DNA of 64,000 nucleotides from Gemmatimonadota bacterium (GTDB lineage Bacteria; Gemmatimonadota; Gemmatimonadetes; Gemmatimonadales; Gemmatimonadaceae): contig VGVM01000005.1 in the NCBI GenBank assembly GCA_016874035.1, positions 21,331 to 85,330 on the forward strand, in the 5' to 3' direction. The notes below the pieces were generated by a model, which made no database searches, was not told where the DNA came from, and saw only the letters and a program-made list of their open reading frames with translations. How positions within the stretch are numbered: the stretch's first letter is position 1; each line of letters begins with the position of its first letter. Shown piece after piece: positions 1 through 7,921 of this stretch. The translations under genes and the position numbers were made by a program.

Positions 1-363
1 TGCGCGCTCGCGGTCGAGTGCATCCGCCTCGGCGAGCGCGGTGGGGCTCACGGCAATCGTGGCATTGAGATGCCGTTCGAACCGCGCGATCCGCGCCATG
101 TGCAGCAGCACGAGTTCGCGCGATGTGGTCCGGCCTTCGGCGAGCGCGGCCTGCATCTGCGGGATCGTGGCCTCGATGACGTCAAACGGGGCCCGCTGGG
201 CTGCCGGCGTGGCCGCCGCGCGACCGGCCTGCACACCGGTTTGCACGCCAGCTTGTGCTTCGGCGACGCCTGCGCCGATACCTCCCGCGAGGGAAGCAAG
301 CAACGCGAGCGACGCGAGGAACTCGCGCGACGTCGGGTTCGTATTGGACGGGACTTGGCGCAT
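1..363 (-). CDS. Amidase-family protein, N-terminal part only
   Basis: The frame opens at an ATG at 363 and stays open for 121 codons to the window edge, so the gene is cut by the left boundary. Residues 1-37 look like an export leader with an Ala/Leu-rich core (FLASLALLASLAGG). From about residue 60 the pattern FDVIEATIPQMQAALAEG, then TSRELVLLHMARI and a YNATIAV-like stretch (HLNATIAV), matches the N-terminal helices of amidase-signature enzymes of the GatA type, which hydrolyse amides with a Ser-Ser-Lys triad. The triad itself would lie outside the window. A GGAG precedes the ATG. A leader suggests a secreted amidase rather than the tRNA amidotransferase subunit. Family call firm, substrate unknown. 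Confidence 0.8.
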   Translation of the reverse strand, partial: MRQVPSNTNPTSREFLASLALLASLAGGIGAGVAEAQAGVQTGVQAGRAAATPAAQRAPFDVIEATIPQMQAALAEGRTTSRELVLLHMARIARFERHLNATIAVSPTALAEADALDRERA

Positions 364-476
364 CGGGATTCTCCAGGGCGGGCGACGGTACATTCGGAGT
401 CGTACAAACTTGCCGTCATGCAGCCGTCCCCTGCCAGTTCCGTTCACAGTTGGCGGAACCCGGAGTCCCACGGGGG

Positions 477-482
477 TAGAAT
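477..482 (+). promoter_or_regulatory. -10-like hexamer TAGAAT for the gene at 488
   Basis: TAGAAT lies five bases before the GTG at 488 with no Shine-Dalgarno between. Transcription would begin at or next to the start codon, giving a leaderless mRNA. No good -35 is visible. This is one of a series of such sites in the window. Confidence 0.5.
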
Positions 483-487
483 CCACC

Positions 488-2587
488 GTGCCGATCCCAC
501 CCCACCTCCACCAATTCGCGCGTCAGCGCTTGGCACGCGCGGCCGCGGCGGTGGCGTTTGCCGGGGTGGGCGCGGCATCGGTTCCCGAGGTCGCAACGGC
601 GCAGATTGTGCGCGACTCGACCGCGCGCGTGCCGGTGCCGGCAGCGGCCGCCCCGACTCGCCTCCCGTTCGCAACACCAGCGGATTCCGCCGCGCGCATG
701 ACGGTCGCGCAGTTCGAATACCTGCGCCGCTTCCGGTTGCCGCCTTCGATGCCGAAGCTCTTCCAGACCTGCATTGAGCGCGTCGGCAGCCTTTGCTATT
801 GGTACGACGAAGCGTCGCGCCTGCCTGACGAAGACGCCGAAGTGCGCGCCGCACGCCTGCGCTTGCTGGCCACGCTCGATTCGCTCGGCAAGCAAATGCC
901 GACCAATCTCTGGATCAGTGAGCAGCGCGTGCGCTATCTCGTCGAGGCCGGCCGCCCCGCTGACGCGCTGGCCGTTGCGCGCGCTTGCATCACCGCGGTG
1001 ACGGTGCGCTGGGAGTGCGAAACGCTCGAGGGACTCGCCCGTCACGAACTCGGCGAGTACGTCGCAGCCGAGCGGAGCTTTGAGGACGCATTGGCGCGCA
1101 TGGACGAACGCGCGCGCTGTGCGTGGACGGCGCTGTATCCCGTGCTCGACGAGGCGGCGATCGCCGAGTATCGCGTGCTGCCGTGCGGGAGCCCGGCACG
1201 CGCGGCGTGGGAAGCACGCACCTGGGCGCTCTCGCGCACGCTGTTCTCGATGCCCGGCAACGATTTGCGCACCGAGTATTTCGCGCGGCGCACGATGGTG
1301 CGCATGTTGTCCGACGCGGCCACCGCGTTCCAGAACGCGTTCAACGCCGACGAAGAAGACCTCGTGTTGCGTTTCGGCTGGCCCCGCGGTTGGTCGGCGC
1401 TGGTGCAGCTTCCGGTCACGTTCAGCGTCGGTCAGCGCGATGGAGATCCGCAGCGAACGCCCGGCGGGCCCGGTGGATTCGGCGTGCCGCGCGGTCGTGG
1501 TCGTGGCGGAACGCCCGTCGGCAGCTACCCACCGGGCACAAAGGTTCCTGCGAACGTTCCGCCGCTTGAACGTCCACCGGACATCAGCGGTCCGCGCGGC
1601 TTGCCGGGCGTCTTGAACCGTCCGCCGGACGCGACGGATGTGCTGCCGCGCATGCCGGGCGTTCGCATGAGCGCGCGCGAAGGCGACGGTGTCAATTCTG
1701 TGCCGCACTGGATCGCACCGGCGTTCCGGATGATCCCGCCCGGGTTCTCGCTCACGGAAGCGGCGAACACGGATTCAACGGCGTGGCGCGATTTCGAGCC
1801 GCCGGTCATGGCGCGGTATGGCCCAGCGTTCGCGAAGCGCATCGTGCCGCTCGAGCACCAGCAAGCCGTGTTCAAGCGTGGCGACAGCGCGCTGCTCGTT
1901 GTGGCGTACAGCGTCGCCAGCCTGATCCCGCGCGCCACGCGAATCACGGCAGCGGCGGTCGCGACTCCGGCGCGCACGCCGGTGCGCGACTACATGCTGC
2001 GCCGCGAAAGTGCGACGCACGCGGGGCACTTCGTGGTCGCGGCGCCGTGGGGTCCATTGCTTATGAGCGCCGAGGTGCATGCGCCGGGCGAGCAGCTCGT
2101 GGCCCGCGCACGCTACGGCGTGGGCCCGCTGCGCGTGCCGTCCACGCGCGTGGTGCTCTCGGATATCCTGTTGTTCGAAGGCGGCGGCGCAACGCCGACT
2201 GACGCGGAGTCGGCCGCGGCGGTGGCCCTCACGAGCGAGCGCGTCCGCTCATCGCGCAAGCTCGGCGTGTTCTGGGAGACCTACGGCACGAATCCCGAAG
2301 GCGAGACCATGCAGCTCTCGGTGATCGTGCTGCGCGAGACCGGCATCGCGCCGCGGAACGTGCTCCGGCGCATCGCGGGCGCCGTGATCGGTACCTCGCG
2401 CGATGAAACTCCCGTCCGCGTCACCGTCAACGATCTCTCGGCTCGGGGCCGCAGCGACTCGCCGCGCGCGATCGAGCTCGACATCGCCACGCTGAAGCCG
2501 GGCGTGTATATCGTGCAGCTCGAAGTGACGGTTGCCGGACAGCAGCCGCTCCGTTCCGAGAAGCGGATCAGCGTGACCGGGCGGTAA
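488..2587 (+). CDS. Secreted TPR-like protein of unknown function
   Basis: 699 residues from the GTG at 488. I chose this start because a signal peptide begins there (Arg/Ala-rich segment, hydrophobic AAAAVAFAGVGAA, cleavage near ATAQ) and because a -10-like TAGAAT sits just before it; the frame is open further upstream but that part has no leader and overlaps the divergent amidase promoter. Residues about 110-250 are helical and TPR-like (pairs such as RPADALAVARACI and GEYVAAERSFEDALARM). A Gly/Pro/Arg-rich linker follows at about 320-400, then a beta-rich C-terminal half with repeated strands. I do not recognise the C-terminal domain. Likely periplasmic or surface-associated. Confidence 0.75.
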   Translation: MPIPPHLHQFARQRLARAAAAVAFAGVGAASVPEVATAQIVRDSTARVPVPAAAAPTRLPFATPADSAARMTVAQFEYLRRFRLPPSMPKLFQTCIERVGSLCYWYDEASRLPDEDAEVRAARLRLLATLDSLGKQMPTNLWISEQRVRYLVEAGRPADALAVARACITAVTVRWECETLEGLARHELGEYVAAERSFEDALARMDERARCAWTALYPVLDEAAIAEYRVLPCGSPARAAWEARTWALSRTLFSMPGNDLRTEYFARRTMVRMLSDAATAFQNAFNADEEDLVLRFGWPRGWSALVQLPVTFSVGQRDGDPQRTPGGPGGFGVPRGRGRGGTPVGSYPPGTKVPANVPPLERPPDISGPRGLPGVLNRPPDATDVLPRMPGVRMSAREGDGVNSVPHWIAPAFRMIPPGFSLTEAANTDSTAWRDFEPPVMARYGPAFAKRIVPLEHQQAVFKRGDSALLVVAYSVASLIPRATRITAAAVATPARTPVRDYMLRRESATHAGHFVVAAPWGPLLMSAEVHAPGEQLVARARYGVGPLRVPSTRVVLSDILLFEGGGATPTDAESAAAVALTSERVRSSRKLGVFWETYGTNPEGETMQLSVIVLRETGIAPRNVLRRIAGAVIGTSRDETPVRVTVNDLSARGRSDSPRAIELDIATLKPGVYIVQLEVTVAGQQPLRSEKRISVTGR

Positions 2588-2629
2588 GCGGTCGCGTTCG
2601 TGCGTATTCGCGACCCTTGGTGGGCCGCG

Positions 2630-2917
2630 CTAGAGCCCGTCCGTCATCAACAGGTTCACGCGGGTCGTCCGCTTCCGGATCTCCTTCAGCGGCGCATACT
2701 CCGGTGAGTTGAACCACTCGCGCACGCGGTCCATGCTGTCGAAGCGGATGATCGTCAGGCGCTTCGGCGCCCACGAACCCTCGAGCACTTCGATCGCGCC
2801 GCCGCGGGCGATGTACGTCCCGCCGTATTGTGCCACCGTCGCCGGCGCGCCTTTCACGTATTCCTGGAACGCGGTGGGATCGAGCACTTCGACTTCGGCG
2901 ATGAAGTAGGCTGGCAT
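2630..2917 (-). CDS. DUF1330 family protein
   Basis: 95 residues, the usual length for DUF1330, a ferredoxin-like (dimeric alpha-beta barrel) family. The hallmark N-terminus MPAYFIAEVEVLDP, then YVKGAPATVAQYGGTYIARGG and the core RLTIIRFDSMDRVREWFNSP are all present. The biochemical role of the family is not established. It converges on the secreted protein that ends at 2587, with 42 bases between them. Start ATG at 2917; no clear ribosome binding site. Confidence 0.85.
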   Translation of the reverse strand: MPAYFIAEVEVLDPTAFQEYVKGAPATVAQYGGTYIARGGAIEVLEGSWAPKRLTIIRFDSMDRVREWFNSPEYAPLKEIRKRTTRVNLLMTDGL

Positions 2918-3031
2918 GGTGGGTGGGAGAGGTGAAGGCAGGGCTGCGAGCGAACCGGCCGCGACTCGAACTTAGCTCGTGGACGGCATGGGCCGCGCGC
3001 AGCATCTTTACCGCGGCGATTCACCGACCCC

Positions 3032-3148
3032 GTGACCACCCCCGACCGCCTCTCCGCCGCCCTCTCGGGCCGTTACCGCATCGACCGCGAGCTCGTGGAC
3101 AGCAGGACCATGTCGCCGCCGATCCCATTTCGCTCCGCGCACCCATGA
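3032..3148 (+). pseudogene. Remnant of a Ser/Thr kinase N-terminus
   Basis: From a GTG at 3032 the frame reads TTPDRLSAALSGRYRIDREL, nearly identical to the first 22 residues of the intact kinase at 5220 (DRLSAALTGRYRIEREL). Homology stops abruptly right before the Gly-rich loop; 16 unrelated codons follow to a TGA at 3146. No kinase catalytic sequence remains. It looks like the 5' end of a deleted or recombined kinase copy. A second, more decayed scrap lies at 7861. Confidence 0.6.
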
Positions 3149-3164
3149 CGCAGCTTCAACCGCG

Positions 3165-4193
3165 ATGATCTCATCCTTTAGTAGTCTCCAGCGCGCCCAG
3201 CGGGCCGGCATCGCGCTCTCCGCGATCCTTGTCACGGCGTGCGCATCGCGCGGGCCGGCAGGTGCCGCAACGACGCCGCTGCCGACTTCCCGCGCCGGCG
3301 CACAACCGACCACGCCCGCAGCTTCCACGGGCTATCGCATTGTCGCACCAGCGACACTCGCCGAACTCACGCTGACCCAGATGGTGGACCGCTTCGCGCG
3401 CACGGACGTCGTGTTCTTCGGCGAACAGCACGACGATCCCGAAACGCACCGCGCTGAAGCCGAGGTCCTCGAAGCCATCGGCCGCATTGGCCGCCCCGTC
3501 GTGCTCTCGCTCGAGATGTTCGAGCGCGACGTGCAACCGATCGTGAACGACTACGTTGCCGGTCGCGTGAATGAGGCCGATTTTCTGGCGCGCTCGCGGC
3601 CGTGGCCGCGCTACGCAACGGACTACCGCCGCCTGGTTGAGCTGGCCAAGGAACGCCGCTGGCCGGTGCTCGCGGCGAACGTGCCTCGGCCGCTCGCATC
3701 AGCCGTCGGGCGGAAGGGACTCGCCGCACTTGACACACTCACTCCGGCTGAGCGTTTGAACGCCGCGCGTGACAACATCTGCCCGCAGGACGACTACCGT
3801 GCGCGGTTCATGGAGTCCATGCGCTCGCACTCGCCGGGCACGCCCGCCACCGCGACGGCCGCCGCCACGCCGGAAAAGGTGGACTCACTACCCACGGCGG
3901 TCGCCGAGCGATTCTACCTCGCACAGTGCGTGAAGGACGAGACAATGGCCGAGTCGATCGTGAATGCGCGGCTCGCCGCGCCGCGCAACGCGATCGTCGT
4001 GCATTTCGACGGCGCGTTTCACAGCGACTACGGCCAAGGCACGGCGGCGCGCGTGAAGCGGCGCCAGCCGGGTTGGTCCACCGCCGTGATCACCGCCGTT
4101 CCCGTTGCCGACCCAGCCGTCGCGCCGATCGCCACGCGCAGCGGGCTCGCCGACTTCGTGATCTTCACCCGCAGGCCCACACGCCGCCCATGA
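3165..4193 (+). CDS. ChaN-family (haem-binding uptake-type) lipoprotein
   Basis: 342 residues. The N-terminus is a lipoprotein signal with lipobox LVTAC, so Cys26 would be lipidated. The body has the ChaN/DUF399 pattern: FFGEQHDDPETHRAEAEVLE near the start of the domain, then LSLEMFERDVQPIVNDYVAG, WPRYATDYRRLVELA and a C-terminal VVHFDGAFHSDYG. ChaN of Campylobacter binds haem as a dimer in iron uptake; haem binding here is inferred only from the family. A Thr/Ala-rich insert sits at about 220-240. The stop overlaps the next gene by four bases (ATGA), so the pair is probably co-translated although the functions look unrelated. Confidence 0.85.
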   Translation: MISSFSSLQRAQRAGIALSAILVTACASRGPAGAATTPLPTSRAGAQPTTPAASTGYRIVAPATLAELTLTQMVDRFARTDVVFFGEQHDDPETHRAEAEVLEAIGRIGRPVVLSLEMFERDVQPIVNDYVAGRVNEADFLARSRPWPRYATDYRRLVELAKERRWPVLAANVPRPLASAVGRKGLAALDTLTPAERLNAARDNICPQDDYRARFMESMRSHSPGTPATATAAATPEKVDSLPTAVAERFYLAQCVKDETMAESIVNARLAAPRNAIVVHFDGAFHSDYGQGTAARVKRRQPGWSTAVITAVPVADPAVAPIATRSGLADFVIFTRRPTRRP

Positions 4194-5212
4194 TCATCAT
4201 TGGACTCACGGGCCGGAACGCATCCGGCAAGACGTCAGCGTGTGAGATGCTCACGGCCCGCGGCTTCACCGCCGTCTCGCTCTCCGATGTGATCCGCCAG
4301 GAGGCGAAGGCGCGCGGGCTCACCGATTCGCGCGAGAACCTCATCGCACTCGGCAACGAACTGCGCGAGCGCCACGGCGCCGGCGCGCTCGCCGAACTGA
4401 CGGTCGCGCGGATGCAGCAGGACCGGAACTACGCGGTGGACAGCATTCGTCACCCCGCCGAGGTGCTCGCGCTCCGGCGGGCTGGGGCGGGGTCGTTCCG
4501 GCTCTTTCACGTGTTCGCGCCGCTCGAGGCGCGATTCGCGCGGGCGTTGGCGCGAAACCGCGCGGGTGATGCGCGCACGCTGGAGGAATTCATCCGGCAG
4601 GAGGAGCGCGAGTTCGTGAGCAGCAACGTGGCCTCGCAGCAACTCCTGGAGACCGAGCAACTCGCCGACCGTCGCATTGACAATGACGGGACGCTAGAGG
4701 AGTTCACCGCGCGGCTCGCGATGACGCTGAAGGAAGTCGAGATCGCGTACGCGCGTCCGTCGTGGGACGAGTACTTCATGGACATCGCGAAGCAGGTCGC
4801 GGCGCGCAGCAACTGCATGAAGCGGCAGGTGGCGGCGGTGATCGTCTCGGATCGCCGCATCATCAGCACGGGGTACAACGGCACGCCGCGCGGGGTGAAG
4901 AACTGCAATGAAGGCGGTTGCCCGCGCTGCAACGGGTTCAGCGAGAGCGGGAAGAACCTCGAGGAATGCCTCTGCTCGCACGGCGAGGAGAACGCCATCG
5001 TGCAGGCGTCGTATCACGGCATCGCGATCCGCGACGCCACGTTGTACACGACGTACTCGCCGTGCCTGATGTGCAGCAAGATGATCATCAACGCGGGCAT
5101 CCGGCGCGTGGTGTTCAATGAAGCGTACCCACTGAACGACACCGCGACCGCGATGCTGCGGCAAGCCGGGGTCGAGTTGGTGCGGCTGCGGGTCGCGGGG
5201 CCCGCCTCATAG
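4190..5212 (+). CDS. P-loop kinase-like / dCMP deaminase fusion
   Basis: 340 residues from the ATG at 4190, which overlaps the previous stop (ATGA). Residues 1-170 form a P-loop NTPase module of the dephospho-CoA kinase/AAA_18 sort: GLTGRNASGKTS at 5-16 is Walker A and RHPAEVLALR follows. Residues about 190-335 are a cytidine/deoxycytidylate deaminase domain: zinc ligands H264 and E266-region (SHGEENAIVQA) and C292/C295 (PCLMC), plus GYNGTPRGVKNC typical of dCMP deaminase. dCMP deaminase makes dUMP for thymidylate synthesis; ThyX is encoded in the same window at 60261. The N-terminal kinase-like half may act on nucleotides or regulate the deaminase; its activity is not shown. Confidence 0.88.
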   Translation: MIIIGLTGRNASGKTSACEMLTARGFTAVSLSDVIRQEAKARGLTDSRENLIALGNELRERHGAGALAELTVARMQQDRNYAVDSIRHPAEVLALRRAGAGSFRLFHVFAPLEARFARALARNRAGDARTLEEFIRQEEREFVSSNVASQQLLETEQLADRRIDNDGTLEEFTARLAMTLKEVEIAYARPSWDEYFMDIAKQVAARSNCMKRQVAAVIVSDRRIISTGYNGTPRGVKNCNEGGCPRCNGFSESGKNLEECLCSHGEENAIVQASYHGIAIRDATLYTTYSPCLMCSKMIINAGIRRVVFNEAYPLNDTATAMLRQAGVELVRLRVAGPAS

Positions 5213-5219
5213 GCTGCGT

Positions 5220-7853
5220 GTGACTTCTCCCGCCGACCGGCTCTCCGCCGCCCTGACCGGCCGCTATCGCATCGAGCGTGAGCTCGGCGCGGGCGGCATG
5301 GCCACGGTGTACCTCGCCGAGGACCTGAAGCACGATCGCAAGGTCGCGATCAAGGTCCTGAAGCCGGAGCTCGCAGCGGTGCTCGGCGCCGAGCGCTTCG
5401 TGGTGGAGATCAAGACCACGGCGGCGATGAGCCATCCGCACATCCTGCCGCTGTTTGATAGCGGCACGGCCGACGGCTTCCTGTTCTATGTGATGCCGTT
5501 CATCGAGGGCGAGACGATCCGCGATCGCCTCAATCGCGAGACGCAGCTCGGCGTGGACGAAGCCGTGCGCATCGCAAGGGAAGTGGCGGATGCGCTCGAC
5601 TACGCACACCGGCACGGGGTGATCCATAGGGACATCAAGCCTGAGAACATCCTGCTGCACGACGGCCGCGCGATGGTGATGGACTTCGGCATCGCGCTGG
5701 CGGTATCAGCGGCGGCCGGTGGCCGCATGACCGAAACAGGCCTCAGTCTCGGCACGCCGCACTACATGAGCCCGGAGCAGGCGACGGCGGAAAAGGAAAT
5801 CACGCCGCGGAGTGATGTGTACTCACTGGCGTCAGTGCTGTATGAAATGCTGGCCGGCCAGCCGCCGCACATAGGCGGTGCGGCGCAGCAGATCATCATG
5901 AAGATCATCACTGAACAGGCGCAGCCGGTGACGGCCCTCCGGAAATCGGTACCGCCAAATGTCGCGGCCGCGCTGGCGAAGGCGCTGGAGAAGTTGCCCG
6001 CCGACCGGTTCGCCAGCGCGAAGGAGTTTTCCGACGCACTCGGCTCGGCCAGCTTCACCGTGTCTGGGATGGCAGCTGGCGCAGCCGGCGGCTCACACGT
6101 CACCGGCATTTCACGCAGCGCGTTCCTGGCCACAGCTGCCATAGCGACTTTCACTACCGCTGTGGCCGTTTGGTCGCTCGCACGGCCGGAGCCGCCGAAG
6201 CCCGTCACCCGCGTGTCGCTTGCCCTGCCCGATAGCCAACAGCTCGCCGACGCCAATACGCAGTGGCGACTCGCGCTGTCGCCTGACGGCACAACGATCG
6301 TCTACTCAGGCGGCGTGAAGGGGAGCCCGACGACGCAGTTCTGGGTGCGACGGCTCAACGAGCTGCAGGCGACGCCACTTGCGGGAACGGAGGGCGCGAT
6401 GAATCCGGCCTTCTCGCCCGATGGACAGAAGATCGTCTTCCTCGTCGCCACGCCCGTTCGCACGTTGCGTGTTGTGCCGACAGCCGGTGGTCCGGTGGTA
6501 ACGCTCACGGACTCACTCGTTGATGTCGGGAACGTCGCGTGGAGCGACGACGGGTACATCTACTACGACGGCAAGCTCGCTGGCGATGGCCGTGCGCGAA
6601 TTCGCGCTTCGGGCGGCAATCCTGAGGTCGCCACCGTGCCCGACACGGCGAATCGCGAGACGTACCACATCAACCCTTCGTCGTTGCCCGGCGGCCGCGG
6701 CGTTCTCTTCACCGCCGCACATGGGAACCTGCTCGACGACGCCGAGGTCGCGGTGCGTGACCCAAAGACTGGCAAGCACTCGATCTTGGTGCGCGGTGTG
6801 CTTGGGCGCTACTCGCCGTCGGGGCACCTCATCTTTGTGACGGCAGGCAGGCCGATGATGGCGGCGCCCTTCGACCTCAAGTCGCTCCGCGTCACCGGGG
6901 AGGCCATGCCGATTGCGGACGGGGTCGCGACACGCGGCCTGGCGCGCGCTGAAGTCGAAATCTCAGCGACGGTAACGCTCGTGTACGCCGCCGGTGCGGC
7001 GATGGGAAGCAATTCCGAGTTCGCCTGGATTGGCCGGGATGGCCGCCGATCCACAGTCGATTCGACCTTCACCGGTCGCTTTGGCGCTTCGCGACTGTCC
7101 CCCGATGGCAAACACCTGGCTGTGCTACGCCTGCAACGCGGCAGCAGCTCGTTGTTGATCAAACAGCTTGATCGAGGACCGGCGGCGAAGATTGCTGACG
7201 GAGTGGTTGGTTTTGTGTGGGATCCGGACGGCCGCTCACTGCTCATTTCCAGCGCGCGCGGGCTTGAGCGGGTCCCCGCCGACGGGAGTCGCCTGCCACA
7301 GTTGATCAGTGTAAAGGTCGCACCGGCCGCCGGCATGGCGCTCTCGCCAGACGGAAAGCGCCTCGTCTTCTCGGATCGTGGCAGGTTCTCTGAATACTCG
7401 ATTGATGATTCCAGCGTGCGGTCCCTGGGAGAACTGCGCGGCGTTCGGCCGGACTTTTCGCCCGATGGCCGGTGGCTGGCCTATGCGTCTGATCTCAGCG
7501 GTCGGTGGGAAATCTTCGTCGTCCCGTTTCCGGACGTCGGCGCAGCCAAGCACCAGATCACCACGACCGTCGGCGGGCTTGTGCCGCGCTGGTCACGTGA
7601 CGGTAAGACCCTCTACTTTGGCGAGGAGGCCGGGACCGGGCTCATGAGCGTGCCCGTGACCCTGGGCGAACGATTTACCTCGGGGACGCCAAAGCTCGAG
7701 TTCTCCGTTGGCGTGGGAAGCCAGTTCATGCCCTCCCCGGATGGGCGGTTTCTCGTTCTCAGAAGCGTTGGCGGTGCCGGGGCGCGCAGCGACGAACTGG
7801 TCCTCGTCGTGAACTTCGCGGAAGAGCTCAGGGCGAGAGCCACGAAACCGTGA
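5220..7853 (+). CDS. Membrane Ser/Thr protein kinase with PD40 propeller
   Basis: 877 residues from a GTG at 5220, eight bases after the deaminase stop. Kinase domain about 16-275: Gly-rich loop GAGGMATVY (23-31), Lys45 (VAIKVLK), HRDIKPEN with Asp138, DFG with Asp155, and the activation segment ending in GTPHYMSPEQ. One membrane helix at about 300-318 (FLATAAIATFTTAVAVWSLA). The outer part, about 330-870, is a beta-propeller of PD40/TolB-like repeats (LSPDGTTIVYSG, FSPDGQKIVFLV, LSPDGKRLVFSD). The architecture suggests a sensor with a periplasmic propeller and cytosolic kinase. Ligand unknown. Decayed copies of its first codons lie on both sides. Confidence 0.93.
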   Translation: MTSPADRLSAALTGRYRIERELGAGGMATVYLAEDLKHDRKVAIKVLKPELAAVLGAERFVVEIKTTAAMSHPHILPLFDSGTADGFLFYVMPFIEGETIRDRLNRETQLGVDEAVRIAREVADALDYAHRHGVIHRDIKPENILLHDGRAMVMDFGIALAVSAAAGGRMTETGLSLGTPHYMSPEQATAEKEITPRSDVYSLASVLYEMLAGQPPHIGGAAQQIIMKIITEQAQPVTALRKSVPPNVAAALAKALEKLPADRFASAKEFSDALGSASFTVSGMAAGAAGGSHVTGISRSAFLATAAIATFTTAVAVWSLARPEPPKPVTRVSLALPDSQQLADANTQWRLALSPDGTTIVYSGGVKGSPTTQFWVRRLNELQATPLAGTEGAMNPAFSPDGQKIVFLVATPVRTLRVVPTAGGPVVTLTDSLVDVGNVAWSDDGYIYYDGKLAGDGRARIRASGGNPEVATVPDTANRETYHINPSSLPGGRGVLFTAAHGNLLDDAEVAVRDPKTGKHSILVRGVLGRYSPSGHLIFVTAGRPMMAAPFDLKSLRVTGEAMPIADGVATRGLARAEVEISATVTLVYAAGAAMGSNSEFAWIGRDGRRSTVDSTFTGRFGASRLSPDGKHLAVLRLQRGSSSLLIKQLDRGPAAKIADGVVGFVWDPDGRSLLISSARGLERVPADGSRLPQLISVKVAPAAGMALSPDGKRLVFSDRGRFSEYSIDDSSVRSLGELRGVRPDFSPDGRWLAYASDLSGRWEIFVVPFPDVGAAKHQITTTVGGLVPRWSRDGKTLYFGEEAGTGLMSVPVTLGERFTSGTPKLEFSVGVGSQFMPSPDGRFLVLRSVGGAGARSDELVLVVNFAEELRARATKP

Positions 7854-7860
7854 GCGCCGG

Positions 7861-7911
7861 GACGGGCTCGCCGCAGCTAAGGCGGGCTATCGCATCGAGC
7901 GTGCCGTCCGC
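7861..7911 (+). pseudogene. Second decayed scrap of the kinase N-terminus
   Basis: Seven bases after the kinase stop the bases read DGLAAAKAGYRIERAV in the frame starting at 7861, matching DRLSAALTGRYRIEREL of the intact kinase with one codon missing. A 17-base block (ctatcgcatcgagcgtg) is identical to bases in the kinase start. No ORF remains. It lies between the kinase stop and the convergent M28 peptidase stop. Confidence 0.4.
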
Positions 7912-7921
7912 AAGACCAGGA

